Origin: Areca catechu
Taxonomy: Eukaryota > Streptophyta > Magnoliopsida > Arecales > Arecaceae
NCBI GenBank assembly: GCA_021397845.1
Contig: CM038049.1
Span: 109,150,877-109,214,876 of the forward strand
Direction: 5' to 3'
Length of the DNA: 64,000 bases
The notes beneath the pieces are model-generated. The model was given only the letters and a program-made list of their open reading frames with translations, did no database searches and was not told where the DNA came from. Shown here one piece after another: positions 10,849-22,954 of the stretch (the first letter of the stretch is position 1; each line of letters opens with the position of its first letter). The translations under genes and the position numbers were made by a program.

Positions 10849-11760
10849 ATGTCTTCCAACTTGTCACTCTGATCTCTTCTTGATAATGAGAAACTCAATG
10901 GATCCAACTTCGATAGCTGGTATTGAAGGCTCAGGATTGTCCTGGAGCATGAACAGATCCTATATGTGATATCGAATCCAGCACCTGAGATCCTTGCTAC
11001 CAATGCTCGAGGTTCAGTCAGAGACACTTATCAGAAGTGGCTCTCTGACAAGATCACTGTCCGATGCATAATGTTGGCTATGATGAACGATGAGTTCAGT
11101 TGCAAGTTCAAGGAAGCCCAGCTGAAAGAAATCCTTCAAAGGTTGAAGGAGTCTTTCGGAACACCAGACGACATTGAGAGGTACAGGGTCTCCTGTACTA
11201 TCTATAATGCACAGATGCATGATGGGGCCTCGGTCACTGATCATGTATTGTACATGATCAAGATGATTGAGTTCCTGGGCAAGCTCAGATGTCCCTTGCT
11301 TGAATAGCTTGGAAAAGATGCGATACTGAATTCCCTCCCTTCTTCCTACCTAGATTTTCTCAATCATTACATAATGAATAAGCCTACTGCAAACTACCAC
11401 AGTCTGTTAGGGTTGTTGCAGACTTATGAGAAAGACCACCAATTAAATAAAGGGATGGTGAATCTAGTGGGAGGATCTTCAGGAGGGCATCGTCCCTTTA
11501 AGAAAGGGAAGAAGAAAAATAATAGGAAAAAGGTGCTAACTGCTTCTGGGCCCAGTCAAGCCAAAAAAGTGAAGGCTGATCAAAGTCATGCAGAGTGCTT
11601 CTTCTGCAAGAAGCAGGGTCACTGGAAGAGAAACTGTCCTCTTTATATTGCATCTCTTGACTCGAACAGGTCCAAGAAGAGAAAGCTGCAGGATGGTCCT
11701 GGACATGGTATTTATATGATTACACCTTATAGTTTCTCTATTTATGATACTACTAACTAG
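10849..11760 (+). pseudogene. Copia P gag (capsid and zinc knuckle)
   Basis: The start at 10849 (MSSNLSL) was chosen by alignment with the gag of H. The reading frame has stops at 10870, about 10924 and about 11305. The capsid-like region reads NFDSWY, LRIVLEHE, YQKWLSD, ESFGTPDD and SVTDHVLYMI. It is followed by a basic linker and an intact CCHC zinc knuckle (CFFCKKQGHWKRNC, near 11599-11640) that would bind element RNA. Gag would assemble the particle that carries RNA and reverse transcriptase. The frame runs straight on into the protease region after a stop at 11758. Confidence 0.85.
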
Positions 11761-13100
11761 GTATTGGATACAGGAAGTCCAATTCACATTTGCAATTCTT
11801 TGTAGGGACTTCAAGTTAGTAGAAGATTCAAGGATGGCAAGAGGTTCTTGAACGTGAGAAATGGAAGTCGGGTTCCAGTTCTGGTGATGGGAGTCCTTAA
11901 ACTTATTTTCGAGTCCTGTACTGTCATTTTGAATGAATATCATTTTTATCCATATTTTATTTTGATTGTCATCTCTGTAGGCCAATTGGCCATGTATGGT
12001 TATGAACTATTAATAAAGAATGACATTTGCAAAATCATTTGGAATGGTTCTATAATTTTGACTAGACAAATGTGTGATGGCATATATGTACTATCGCATC
12101 CTATTAGTGTAATGTACACGTCTGGCAAATGCCCTAGGATAGATAATGTCAGTAAAGCATACCTATGGCATTGTAGGCTAGGTCATATTAACAGGAACAT
12201 GATAAACAGGTTGAAAATTGAGGGTCTTCTTGATTTTAGTGAAGATAGTTCACATCCAACCTGTGAGTCCTACCTTCTTGAAAAAATGACTAAGTCACCT
12301 TTTACTAAAAAAGGTGAACGAGCTAATGAGATTCTGAGTCTGATACATACTGATGTATGCGGACCCATAAATGTTTGTGCCAGGGATGGGTATGGTTATT
12401 TCATTATATTTACATATGACCTTTCGAGGTACGGTTATGTCTTCTTGATGAGAAATAAATCTGAATCATTTGAAATGTTTAAATGATATCGTAATGAAGT
12501 AGAAAAATAAATTGGAAAGTATTCAAAACCCTTCGATCCGATCGAGGTAGTGAATACCTTTCCGATGAGTTTCTGACATATCTCGAGGAGAATGGGATTC
12601 TCTCTTAGTGGAAACCTCCAGGGACACCTCAATTAAATGGAGTGTCTGAGAGGAGAAATCGAACCCTGTTAAACATGGTTCGGTCCATGATGGGCTTTGC
12701 ATCTCTGCCGGTATCCTTTTGAGGATATGCTCTAGAATCAGCCTATTACCTTCTAAATAGGGCTCCAAGTAAGTCCACTAGTAAAACACCATATGAGATA
12801 TGGATTGGACGTAAGCTGACACTATTAGACCTTTGGGTCTGGGGGTGCCCGGCTTAAGTAAAATGTTTGGAAATGAACAAACTTAGACCTAGGTCTGATC
12901 GGTGCCTATTTAATGGATATCCAAAGAACTCTGAGGGGTATTACTTCTACTATGTTGAGGAACAAAAGTTGTTCATTGGTCTTAGGGTTTTTTCTTTTGG
13001 AAAAGGAGTTCCTTGGTGAAGGGACTGTAACCGCTAAGATTGAACTTAGTGAAGTTCAACAAGTAAAAGAACCGACACACTTAAGGGACAACATATAACC
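11761..13100 (+). pseudogene. Copia P protease and integrase
   Basis: The protease active site is VLDTGSPIHI just after 11761. The integrase follows: a zinc-binding start with HCRLGHINRNM (about 12168-12205), whose distal Cys pair is damaged (CESYLLEK), the first Asp in LIHTDVCGP, the second Asp in FTYDLSRYGY, and the Glu in NGVSERRNRTLL near 12630-12670. Conserved downstream blocks are YLLNRAPSKS, TPYEIW and GYPKNSEGYYFY. Stops occur near 12484, 12608, 12721 and 12855, so no full-length enzyme can be made. Confidence 0.85.
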
Positions 13101-13104
13101 GGCT

Positions 13105-13625
13105 ATGATTAGATCACACCCAGAGCCCACTCAGGAACCATTAAAGAGACCCGGTAGAGTATTGAGCCGACCGGATGAATACTACAGTTTCTTGGTCCGG
13201 GACGGTGATCCCATTGAACTCGATGAGAACAATGAGGATTCGATCATCTATATGGATGCGATGGAGAGGTCCAACTCTGAGAAATGGCTAGGAGCCATGA
13301 AATCCAAAATGGAGTCCATGGAGATCAACAATGTATGGACACTAGTTGGTCCACCTGAAGGGATAAAACCCATTGGATGCAAATGGATTTTCAAGAGGAG
13401 AAGGGGTGTAGACAGGAAGGTGGAGACCTATAAAGCCCATTTGGTTGCCAAGGGGTATCATCAACATTATGGTATTGATTATGACGAGACGTTCTCTCCT
13501 ATGACAATGCTCAAATTCATTCGAAGTATGCTTGCTTTAGTAGCCACTTTGACTATGAAATCTAGCAAATGGATATCCAAATAGCTTTCTTGAATGCTTT
13601 TAAGATTGTCCCAGTCTATGTACAT
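13105..13625 (+). pseudogene. Copia P reverse transcriptase, N-terminal part; centre deleted
   Basis: Recognisable RT blocks are NNVWTLVGPP, GCKWIFKRRRG, YKAHLVAKGYHQHYGIDYDETFSP and, in a shifted frame, IAFLNA. At about 13610 the sequence jumps from the LNG region directly to IVPVYVHRH..., which corresponds to LPGLSQS in copia H. About 345 bases present in H (from about 60830 to about 61178) are missing, including the VDD catalytic segment. This is a structural deletion, not just point decay. Without it the element cannot copy itself. Confidence 0.85.
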
Positions 13626-14398
13626 CGACACCGTGCTGAAACGGTTCAGCATGAAAAACTTCAAGAAGGGCTATCTCTCGATTGGTACTAGAATTGATCT
13701 TTTCAAAAGAAATTATGTGACAACTCCTGAGGAGAGAGCGCATGAGTAGAATTCCATATGCTTCAGCATTGGGTTCTATCATGTACACCATAACATGTGC
13801 TAGACCAGACATGGCATATTCACTAGGTGTTGTGAGCAGATACCAGTCTGACCTAGGTGAAGCTCATTTGAAAGTGGTGAAGACCATCTTTAAGTATTTG
13901 CGAAATACCAAGGACCAATGGCTAATTTATGGAGAATCTGACATGAAACTTATGGGATATATTGACTCCAATTTCCAGTTAGATAAAAATGATAGCAAGA
14001 GTGTGTCAGGATTTATCTTTACCTTGAATAGAGGAGCTATCTATTGGAAAAGTTCTAAGCAGCCTACTATGGTGGACTTAGTATGCGAAGTAGAGTACAT
14101 TGCAGCATCATATGCAATGAAGGAAGCTGTGTGGTTGCGGAAGTTCCTGGGCAAGCTGGGAATGGCACCTTTCCTAGATGGTCCTATTTTGGTGTATTGT
14201 GACAACACTGGAGCCATTGGTCAAGCCAAAGAGCCAAAGTCTCATCACCGCACAAAGCATATTCTGCGGTGCTATCACCTTGTACGAGAGATCGTGGAAC
14301 TAGGTGACATTGACCTTCAGAAGATCAATGGAAAGGAAAACCTGGCTGACCCCTTCACTAAAGCCATCGGAGTTCAAGAGTTTGACTATTGTAAATAG
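13626..14398 (+). pseudogene. Copia P RT end and RNase H domain
   Basis: The open frame 13742-14398 (218 residues) starts at YASALGSIMYTITCARPD and contains the RNase H acidic residues in GYIDSNFQ, EVEYIAA and YCDNTGAI, then KHILRCYHLVREIVELGDI and the usual copia ending ENLADPFTK. RNase H removes the RNA strand during cDNA synthesis. This domain is the best-preserved part of P, with no stop over its whole length. It ends at 14398, 50 bases before the 3' LTR. Confidence 0.9.
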
Positions 14399-14435
14399 AA
14401 AACAGGAATGAGATTTTGTACCGATTAGCTTTAGT

Positions 14436-14447
14436 CCAAGTGGGAGT
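14436..14447 (+). other. Polypurine tract of copia P
   Basis: CCAAGTGGGAGT sits directly before the TG of the 3' LTR, where plus-strand DNA synthesis is primed. Confidence 0.8.
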
Positions 14448-16288
14448 TGTTGGGAGTTGTGTCCCAAAGCTAATCATCTAGGCTGTAGACGGTTGTGCTA
14501 CCTTGTATTTTGTATATGAATTCTTTTAATAAATAAAAGTTATTTTATTTTGGCTGTTCATCATATTTATATTTTTTGAAATGAACTCTTGTATGATGGA
14601 GTCCTTAGAACTACATTGTTTGATATAGAGAGGATATATCAAGTAGTTCTTAAACTGGCTCAAAACCAAAAGATACATTGTTATAGGATGACGATGTATC
14701 AAGTGTAGGTTGTTGTATGTCACATTTATTGGTTGTCCTCTTAACCAAGGAGTGTTGAGACACTGGTGTGACATGCAAGTGAAATATATGATATTTCACT
14801 GAACGTGACCATCTATGGAGCTCCCTTCTGCCAAAGGTTTGCTCACGAAGGGATATGGGTATATGTGTCCCTCAGACCTAAGGTCACCATGGCAACTTGC
14901 AAGCAACTCACTATACTTTGGTGCCAGACTACCTGGATTTCTAATCCAGTGACAAAAGGTTTCTGGGTGTAGTCAAGTACTTGTGAATTGGTGGTGGATC
15001 AAGATGGAATTGACATCTCCAAATTGTTTGGAGTGAATGACTCACTATGTCCCAATTTAGCAAAAACTTGGCCAGGATAGTTCTTGTGAGGAGTCACAAA
15101 ACTTGTGAGATTAAAACATGATCTGGATAAACCAAATTTGGGTTGGCAGTTAAACCATAGGTCATCCTGAGCATTATGAGGTCAAAGGGATGAATTATAC
15201 AGTAACCATATACCAGAGGTTCTTGTAAGGTGCTCTACATCTTTGACCTATCCGGATGTCGGGTATCATTACTAGATAAGGACTTTGACTGGTACTAAAA
15301 ATGTTCCAGTGCTACCAGCTTAGTGTTCGAACCTATGGGGTCACACACCATAGATGATTTCTATCTCATCTTAAGGCAGATCGATGATTGAGAATTGTTT
15401 GCCATCATTGGAAGTCAATATGATTGACTTTGTTCCAAGTGTCGACACTTGGAATTTTGCAGGTGTTGACACTTGGTCAAGTGTCAACACTTGGCAATTT
15501 TCGTGAGTCGACATTTCCTGTGACGAGCAAAATTCTATGAAGGCTTTTCTGGGAGTATTTTGGGCAAGTTTTGACCTGGTTTGAATTTCAAATTCAAACC
15601 AGTTTTGGCTTCAAGGTTATTTGGTATGGTAGTCATACTTACCTTAATGGGTTGGACCCATTTGGTATGGCCTTGATCATCTCCCCCATTCTCTCCCCTC
15701 ATCTCTCCTCCTTCCTCTTTCTCCCTCTCATGGTTGCACCTATAAATGAGGGTCATTCTGTAAGTTGCAGAGGTTACAACACCACTAGAGAGAAAAGTAA
15801 AAGAGTTTACTAGAAGGAGAAGGGTTTGTGAGGTCTAGGGATTGGGTGTGAGTAACCTAGCATTCAATCTAGGTCATGGGAAGAGAGTCATGGGAAGGGT
15901 TCCACCTCTCCTCTTAGTCTTCCTGGAAGAAGAAGATCGGCCCAAGGATCCCAAAGAGCTAGCACTCCGAGGGAGTTGATCAGAGTCGAGCCCAGGTGTG
16001 GATATTTTGTAGAGGCCAGACACATGTGTGGCTCGAGTGCTCTCCTCCTTCAACAACTTCTCTCCAATATAAAGGTATGGTACTTTTATATTTATGGTTT
16101 TGTCTTGCTTTGATGTTATGTTGCATGCTAGATTATTATGCTAGATCTTATTACGGGCAGATCGGTAGATCGTTTAGATCTATCTACCGAGCCTTCCGCT
16201 GTGCTTGCTTTAAAATTATTTTAAAATACATTTTTCTACCCTCTTTTTCTATATATTGTATGCTAGGTGTAGTTGCTTTTCACCTTCA
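14448..16288 (+). repeat. 3' LTR of copia P
   Basis: It begins TGTTGGGAGTTGTGTCCC and ends CACCTTCA, then the TSD CCTAG (16289-16293). TATAAAT lies at 15741-15747. At 15433-15454 one GTCGAC motif forms a perfect 22-bp palindrome centred on the CG. Compared with the 5' LTR it has scattered substitutions and short length changes. Confidence 0.95.
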
Positions 16289-16293
16289 CCTAG

Positions 16294-17326
16294 TATGAAG
16301 TCCATGCTAAGATCTTGCCAGAGACAATCAAGGACTATAGACCAGTGTTTTGCTGTTGCTATTTAGCAACAGCACATGTTTGACATTGAGCCACAACTTG
16401 GGCTACTATTTCATGTTTGACATTGCCACAACTTGGGCTACATTCTTCTTGAGGCCAGGCCAAAAGAATTGGTCTTCTATCATTAGGATGGTCTTATTCC
16501 TACCAAAATGACCTGCTAGGCCTCTAGCATGAACTTCTCTGATCAAAAACTCTCTAATAGAAGTTCGGGAGACACACAACTGGTTTCCTTTGAAATGGAT
16601 TCCATCATGAATGGTATAATCATTATGTACACTAGATGGTCCTTGTTGAAGGGACACTTAGGGTATTCTTCTTTCAGTCTATCAAACCCTATAACTTCAT
16701 TGCTAATTTAGGTCAAAAGCATGGATCATCAGCTCAGTGCATCTGCAACCCTATTTTTGTGTCGGCATGGTGTTTCAGAAAAAAAGTATACGCTTGAATG
16801 TACTCTACCCATTTTCCATGCCTAGGGTTCAATTTCTTTTGAGAATTAAGGAATCGTAGGGCTTCATGATCGAAATAAAGAACGAATTCTTGCGATAGTA
16901 AGTAGTGTCTCCAAAACCTCAAAGCTTGCACTACCATGTACAATTCCTTATCATAAGTCAAATATCTCATTCGACTTAAGACTCCTCCAATTCCTACTCT
17001 AGAGGCATCACAAGCAACCTCAAATACCTTTGAAAAATCAGGTAATCTTAAAAAGGTGCTTGGGTCTTTCTCTCCTTGATTTCTAGGAAGGCTCTATCGA
17101 TGGCTTTTGTCCATTCAAAGGTTCCCTTCATAATGCAGTCGGTAATAGGTGCCACTATGGTACTGAATTCTCGAAAAAAATATCCTATAGAAGGTGGCTG
17201 ACCATGGAAACTACGAACATCATGGACACTTTTGGGTACCGGCCACTCGACTATAGACTTGACCTTTTTGGGGTCGGCAGACACTCCTTCAATGGTGACA
17301 ATAAATCCTAGAAAGATAACTCTATG
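16294..17326 (-). pseudogene. Gypsy B RT C-terminus, RNase H and integrase N-terminus
   Basis: Reading down from 17326: VIFLGFIV then ADPKKVKSIVEWPVP (RT connection region), EFSTIVAPITD, the RNase H blocks YLTYDKELYMVVQALRFWRHYL and YFDHEALRFLNSQKK (16970-16734), then the integrase zinc-finger His pair (REVHARGLAGHFG) and FFWPGLKKNV (16657-16406), and the start of the integrase core, SMDFIL, near 16310. It is joined upstream to RT at 24496-24769 across insertion E, and downstream to 7059 across copia P. A short direct duplication near 16374-16441 (CATGTTTGACATTG...) adds a frameshift. Confidence 0.85.
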
Positions 17327-18858
17327 AGATGAGGGACGGGATTCTAATATGATGAAGGATGATATGCAAGGGATGAAGATGAAGAAAATCAGATTAAAGC
17401 AAGCAAATATTTTTTTATTTTTTTTATGGTTTTGATTCTTGAAACTAGCCTAGATTAGGTTAGGGTTATCTTGTATCAATTAGCATCCTACCCACATGTT
17501 AGATTAATCAAAGAGAAAAGAAAATCAGGATCCTAGGTCTAAGAAGGCCTATTAGGAGCATGTTCAACTTCAAAAAATCAGAAAAAGAGAGATGGGAATT
17601 AGGTTTAACATACCAGGCAATGATTTCTAGTTGCTGTAGAAGAGTTCGCTTCGCTCAAATCGGTGCCTGGATGATCCGGTCACATTCTCGCAGATTCGTC
17701 GACTTTTTATCAGCTTCGATCGAAGGCAAGAACAACTTCATCCAAGGATGGTTTCACTGGAGGGATCCTGCAAATGTCAAAGGTTAGAGGTAAACAAGAA
17801 GAGAAAAATAAGAAACTGGAGATCGGGTTGAAGGATGGTTGGAAGATGGAGTTGCATGGGGTTGGCGGCCTTGGAGGAAGCTTTGGGCATCTAGATCTTG
17901 GAGGGCTGATGCTGTGCATCTTAGGGCTCTTGCTTGGATGGGCAATGGCTAGGGTTTAGTAAGAAGGAAAAAGAACAAGTCTCACAAACACTTGTAAAGA
18001 ACACAATTGTCACAAGAAAATTCACCAGTGTTTTAATTCATGAATAAGAGATTATTTTACAAGAGGGGGAGAGGGTGGGTGTTTATAGCTTCACCCAGGT
18101 CCTCTCCTTGTTAGGATTTGATTCTTTTCCTTGTTAGGATTGGATTACAAGGTTTGAGTAGGAAGAGGATTACAAATTTTGATAAGAAGAGGATTACAAT
18201 TCCTTGTTTACTTGGGAGAAGAATATTCTCTTTTGACCTAGTCTTCTCTTGGGCCTCCTTGGACTTGGTCAAAGGGTCGCCTCTTGGGCTTGGACTGCTT
18301 CACTCCTTATTGGGCTAGGATGACACCTTCTTTGACTGGTCAAAGGCCTGGGAGGGGGGCACCAACATTAATGGGCCAGGGAGGGTGCCAACTTCTATGG
18401 GCCTTGGACTAGAGTGCAAGGCTAGGGGTTTTGGGTGACACTTCTTCATGAGCTTCTGGGCTGGGGTGCTTGGGAGAAGGAATATTCCATGGGGTGCCTG
18501 GTATCTTCAAGTGTGTAGGCTCCATTGGCTTGGGTGGCATGAAAGGTCAAGTAGGGTGTAGTTGCAAGGTCTCTAGCTCTTGGGTGAGGCCTTATAAAAC
18601 TCTTGATCTAGGGATCCTTTCCTCTTGTACTTGAAAATTATAGGACTCAAGTAAACTCAACTTACAATTGGACTCAAGTAACAGGACTCAATGAATTCAA
18701 CTTATTACAAAACTTGGGTCACTTTGATATAAGTGACACAGAACTTGTTTATTACAAGACTCAGAATCCTATTAGAGGACTTAAGAAAAATTGACCAACA
18801 CATGACTTAGAGAACAAAGTGAAGCTTGAAGTCTATGTCTGATATAATGTCCCCATCA
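17327..18858 (-). repeat. 3' LTR of element E
   Basis: On the minus strand it starts TGATGGGGACAT at 18858 and ends at 17327, where the terminal CA is mutated. It is near-colinear with 22955-24490, about 9 percent different over the first 80 bases by eye. Confidence 0.9.
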
Positions 18859-19700
18859 ATTATCTCAGGGTGGGAGGAACTCGACCCTATCGAGTAAGAA
18901 GGTCGATCTAGCTCAGGTACTACTCTGATGGGTTTGGGTTAAGGCATTGCGGATCCTCTCGAGTGATCCACGAATCCTCAGATCTCGGTCGACCTTGCCA
19001 ACAAACCAATTGACATGGTAGCCTTTGATTTGGATACTAGTGGCTTGGTCATCCAGGATACGCTCAATCATTCCTCTCACATGCTAATTTGATGGTGGAC
19101 ACTGAGTGTTCGGTTCACTCTTAAAGAAAAGGTTTAGGCTCAAACTCACTGGGTATCATAGCTGGCTCCCTATACTCTGCTAAGTTTGAGATATTGAAGG
19201 TTGAGCTTAATGCCTAATTAGGTAACTCAGGCACTAGGTCTAACTCTCTTTATCACTTTGATGGATCAAGTTTACAGGTAGGTAGCCTAATTGTTAAAAA
19301 AATTTTCTAGTAAAATCTTAGACTCTTTTCAAGAATTAACCATATTTTTATAAAAACATTGCTTACATTAATCTTATGATTAATTCCTCATGCAAATCTC
19401 TAATCATGTAGTGCAAACTCATAACAACACCTAATGACATGTAGGCAAATAACTCATGCCAACACTTATTGATATGCTGATTTGACTAAACCCTAAGCTA
19501 CGACTGTGGGTTTGACCCTTTGTCAGGAAGGTGACATGCAGATGAAAATAGTGCATGGACCCTACTAGGTGCCATAGGGTCCTCCAAAAGTAAGATGCAA
19601 ACATGACATGCTCCATGAATGAATACAGTATGCAAACTTCTACAAAATGCAATCTAGTAGTTAGAGAAACATTAGAAGCTTCAAAAAAAGGCAAAAAATA
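18859..19700 (-). pseudogene. Element E integrase remnants and chromodomain tail
   Basis: Near 19480-19600 a short integrase-core piece survives (ASYFWRTLWHLVGSM, then KGQTHSRSLG), matching SNFWKTLWHMLGT and DGQTEDFNRSLG of gypsy B. After a run of stops, 19220-18900 encodes remnants of the C-terminal region and chromodomain (IERILDDQATS, HVNWFVGKVDRDLR). The segment between gag and this piece lacks all RT and RNase H motifs. The frame is broken many times. Confidence 0.75.
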
Positions 19701-19928
19701 AGAGATAGGTTTAGGGTTAGCTTGGTAGGGTAGAAAGTAAGAAAAGGGTTTGGGGTTGATTGGATAGAATAGGATACAAGGAGTGTCAGAGATTAGTCCT
19801 AGACTAATGAGGTTAACCTTACAAGGTTGAGGTATATCTTCAGGGTCTACATAATGAAAGAATGGGTCATTAATTTCAGGAAAGAGATCATCAATGAAAA
19901 CTCTAGGAACGGATTCTTCCTGATGGTA

Positions 19929-21636
19929 CTAATTTAAAGAGATCATATCCTTAATAAATTCTTCTGGTTCTTGAATCAAAGGACTGGGCTCTATAATTGG
20001 ATTCTCTTCTAAGGTCTCCTCAGGTATAGTTGCAGTCGTAAGAGCATGGGTTTCTTCCTCTAATGGTTCTTCCATTACAGCTTCAGTTTGGGTGTGGTCA
20101 GGGTCAGCTAATTCTAGATCGGCTTCTACTTGGGTATGGTTAGGGTCAACTAATTCTGGGTTGGTTTCAGTCTGGGTATCTATTGGGTCAACTATTTCTA
20201 GATCATCTATAGGTAACTCTTCTTCTTCTTCCTCATACTCATCCATTAAGCTCACATCAGCTTCATATATCTCCTCTTCAAGGTCATTTTGGTGAACCAA
20301 TGGGGTGGTAGGAGGTGTTTGGCTAAGAGAAAATTGACTAGTGGCTGGCATAGGGATGGGTTGACTAAGAAGAAGTGGACTAATACTGGGCTCATTTCTA
20401 AGGGTACTAATCCTATGGGGTTCAGGTTGACTAGGGTTGACTTGGCTCGGGTTGGATTGGCTCGGACATACTTGACTAGGTGCTAGGGTCTGGCTAGGGG
20501 TAATGGGACTAGGCTGGTCTAAAGGAAGTCGGCTAGGTCTGGGCTTGGGTTCAGGAGGGTTACTCTTGTTGGACTTAGATTGACTGATCATGAGTTCCCT
20601 CTGATTTGACTCGAATTCTCCAGCAATGTGATAAGCTTCCTCTAGGTCCTGAATTTGCCATCGAAATAGTTCCCACTGGATATCCCTATGTAGGCCAGCT
20701 CGAAACCTCGATCTGATCTTAGACTCAGGTTCAACTATGTTATATATCCTAATAAACTCATTAAATTGGTCAATGTATTCAGACATAGTTTTATTACCCT
20801 GTCTCAATTCGTACCATTGTTCTACAAGTTTATGCTCATGGATAAGGGTTCAGCTCTATGGGTCTTGGGTTTACTGGGCTTATAGGATGTGGGTGCATAG
20901 GATCTGGGTGCATAGGAGCGAGGTTCATGGGATCTGGGTATGTACTTTTCTCTAAGTTAAAGTTTCATGTCACTCCAGGTAGTTATGGGCATTTCTCCTT
21001 TTAGTCTAGACATTTCTTCAAACATATCCCAATCTACCTTATCCCGGTGAACTAACTTATGTTTAGCAAATTTGAACTGACGTCTCCCATACATTTTTTC
21101 CTGCTTAAAATACAGATCCATATCACCTTCCCAAGCAAGATAATCCTTAAAATCAAGATCACCACCAAAGTTAGGTGTACATATCCCAATGTACTTAATG
21201 GCCATCTCATTCGGGTCTATGAAATCATAATTGGATCTCTTATGATTGGACATTTAGTATGGATCAGAGAATTGGGTTCTCCTAGGGTTGGGCTTCAAGT
21301 AGGGGTCATGGTATGGGGTTCTCCTAGGGTTGGGTTTGAGTATGGGTCAAGGTATTGGGCTCTCCTAGGGTTGGGCTCAGCATGGGTCCTAAGGTCAGGC
21401 TCAGGTTTAGGTCTGGTATGGGGCTTAGGGGTTTTCCTTAGATCTCCTAATTGGTTCCCTACCTGGTCAAAACTATTGATTAAGGGGTCAAGCCTTTCAT
21501 GGGTTTGGGTATAGGATTGGGTCAATTGGTCAAATCTATGATTCATTTGAGTATTCGATTGGTTCATCTGGGTGGTCAATTGGGCAATCAACTAGTCATT
21601 CATGGATTTTATGAGAGTTTCAAGATTGGATTCCAT
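19929..21636 (-). pseudogene. Element E gag
   Basis: The start at 21636 (MESNLETLIKSMND) is set by alignment with B, K and M. An N-terminal polar, Gln-rich segment (TQMNQSNTQMNHRFDQ, 21591-21400) is followed by Pro-rich text, the capsid-like blocks FGGDLDFKDYLAWEGDMDLYF (about 21160) and KTMSEYIDQFNEF...RFRAGLHRDIQWELF (20807-20680), and a long acidic tail with repeats of the type ELVDPNHTQVEADLELADPD, ending IEPSPLIQEPEEFIKDMISLN. The capsid would assemble particles. At least three stops or frameshifts are present, and no zinc knuckle is visible. Confidence 0.8.
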
Positions 21637-21831
21637 GGTTGAGCTGGGTTGGGTTGAGACTACTGGTATTAGGCTTCTAATCTAGGGGTCATGCAAACAA
21701 TCAATCAAGGTGGTATGATGCAGTCAAGCACACATAGGTTAGTTAACATATGCTAGGGTTTGTTAGACCTAGAGCCAAAACCTAATGAGTTAACTCAACT
21801 TACACTCAACACAGCACCTAATCCTTCCACT

Positions 21832-21947
21832 GGCCAGGTAAGAGGTGGGGTGGTGGGAGGCTCCCCTTACCTGTGATAGGGTCCTAATTAAAAACCACCA
21901 GTCCACTTAAGGCATTTGCCTCTTGTCCTCTAGCCTTAGACACCAGC
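21832..21947 (-). promoter_or_regulatory. Conserved leader module of element E
   Basis: On the minus strand: GGTGTCTAAGGCTAGAGG, spacer, TTTTTAATTAGGACCC, a weak hairpin (CCCT...AGGG), GGGGAGCCTCCCACC, then ACCTCTTACCTGGCCA. The same block order appears in B, K and M. The function is unknown; the position between primer site and gag is where packaging and dimerisation signals of retroelement RNA usually lie. Confidence 0.6.
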
Positions 21948-22954
21948 TTTCAGTAATAGGTGATCAATTGGGTGCACTAGTTTTCTCACTAGACTCGGAC
22001 CCGACTTGTTGGTGTCCCTAAGCTATTTGGTTGCTAGTTAATTTTAATTAAGGCTTGGGTTCCGATGCTGGGTGGTTGTTTTGGGTCTAGGACAGGTGAT
22101 GATATCCTGCCCTGATCTGATAGAGTAAAATTTCCATTAAGATTTGTTTAATGATATGATGCACAATCGACGAACCTGATGCAGTCTTAAAGCAAAATAG
22201 AAAATATTTTTTTTTGTTTTATGAGGTGTCAAATTAAATTTAAGTTGGTTAAGTTATCAAAAAAAAATTGGCTTGGGTTGGGAGGGGTTTGGTAGTTGAT
22301 TAGGTTAGGTTAAGTCAAGTGTGCTGAAATCACAGAATCTGAAATTATGGGTCTATTTTTATGCAGAGGTTAGCATGGATTTAAATTCATAAAAATTATA
22401 AACAATCTACAGAACATAGATTGACGTGTGGTAATGATTCCTGCCAAATTTTAAGAAAAACAAAAATGGTATGATGAAGCAAAACCTAGGGTTTTAGACT
22501 ATGGGCAGAAAACTTAGGATTCTGGTTAGGGTTTCTAATATGCAGGTTTTTTTGTAATTTTAGATTCAGTAAAATATGAAAAAATATCAATAAAACAAAG
22601 GACTCAACACATATGACATGATACAAATTTCATGGAAAAATAAAGTACCTAAGATGGTGAAATAGATCAAGGTGTGGACTTCTGATGCAGAATTTAGAGG
22701 TGCAAAAATTTCAGACTACAGTCAGGGTTTGAGTTATGGATTTTTTTTCTAAACTATTTTAAATATTAAAATTTGACAAAAATCAAAGAAAATAGAGGAC
22801 AAAACAGAGACCAAATTATGTGAAAATAAGATAAAAATAAAATATTTTTGATGGGTAAACAGCCCTATGTTTTGACAAGTTATGCAGAAAATAGTATGCA
22901 AAAATCTAGACTATGATGCAAGAACATACCCTAAACTGTGCTCGACACCAAAAT
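21948..22954 (-). other. Element E proximal leader and primer-site remnant
   Basis: This is AT-rich, non-coding sequence with T and A runs. At about 22938-22953 the minus strand reads TTTTGGTGTCGAGC, a mutated form of TTTGGTATCAGAGC, directly inside the LTR edge. Nothing else is recognised. Confidence 0.7.

Larger units (their letters stand above)
7060..16288 (+). mobile_element. Element P: Ty1/copia retrotransposon, both LTRs, with TSD
   Basis: The element is 9.2 kb, with LTRs of 1827 and 1841 bp, a primer site, a 2-kb leader, gag-PR-INT-RT-RNase H in copia order, a polypurine tract, and perfect 5-bp TSDs. It is inserted in the integrase of gypsy B. The LTRs differ at about 8 percent of positions in the first 185 bases by eye, so the insertion is not recent. 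The coding region has several in-frame stops, and a deletion removes the centre of RT. The LTRs and leader carry clusters of GTCGAC palindromes. Confidence 0.95.

Noticed and set aside
7055..16293. A tRNA gene or riboswitch suggested by the TGGTATCAGAGC words near LTR edges
   Set aside because: These are primer-binding sites, complementary to the 3' end of a tRNA, each directly at an LTR edge; no cloverleaf is present.
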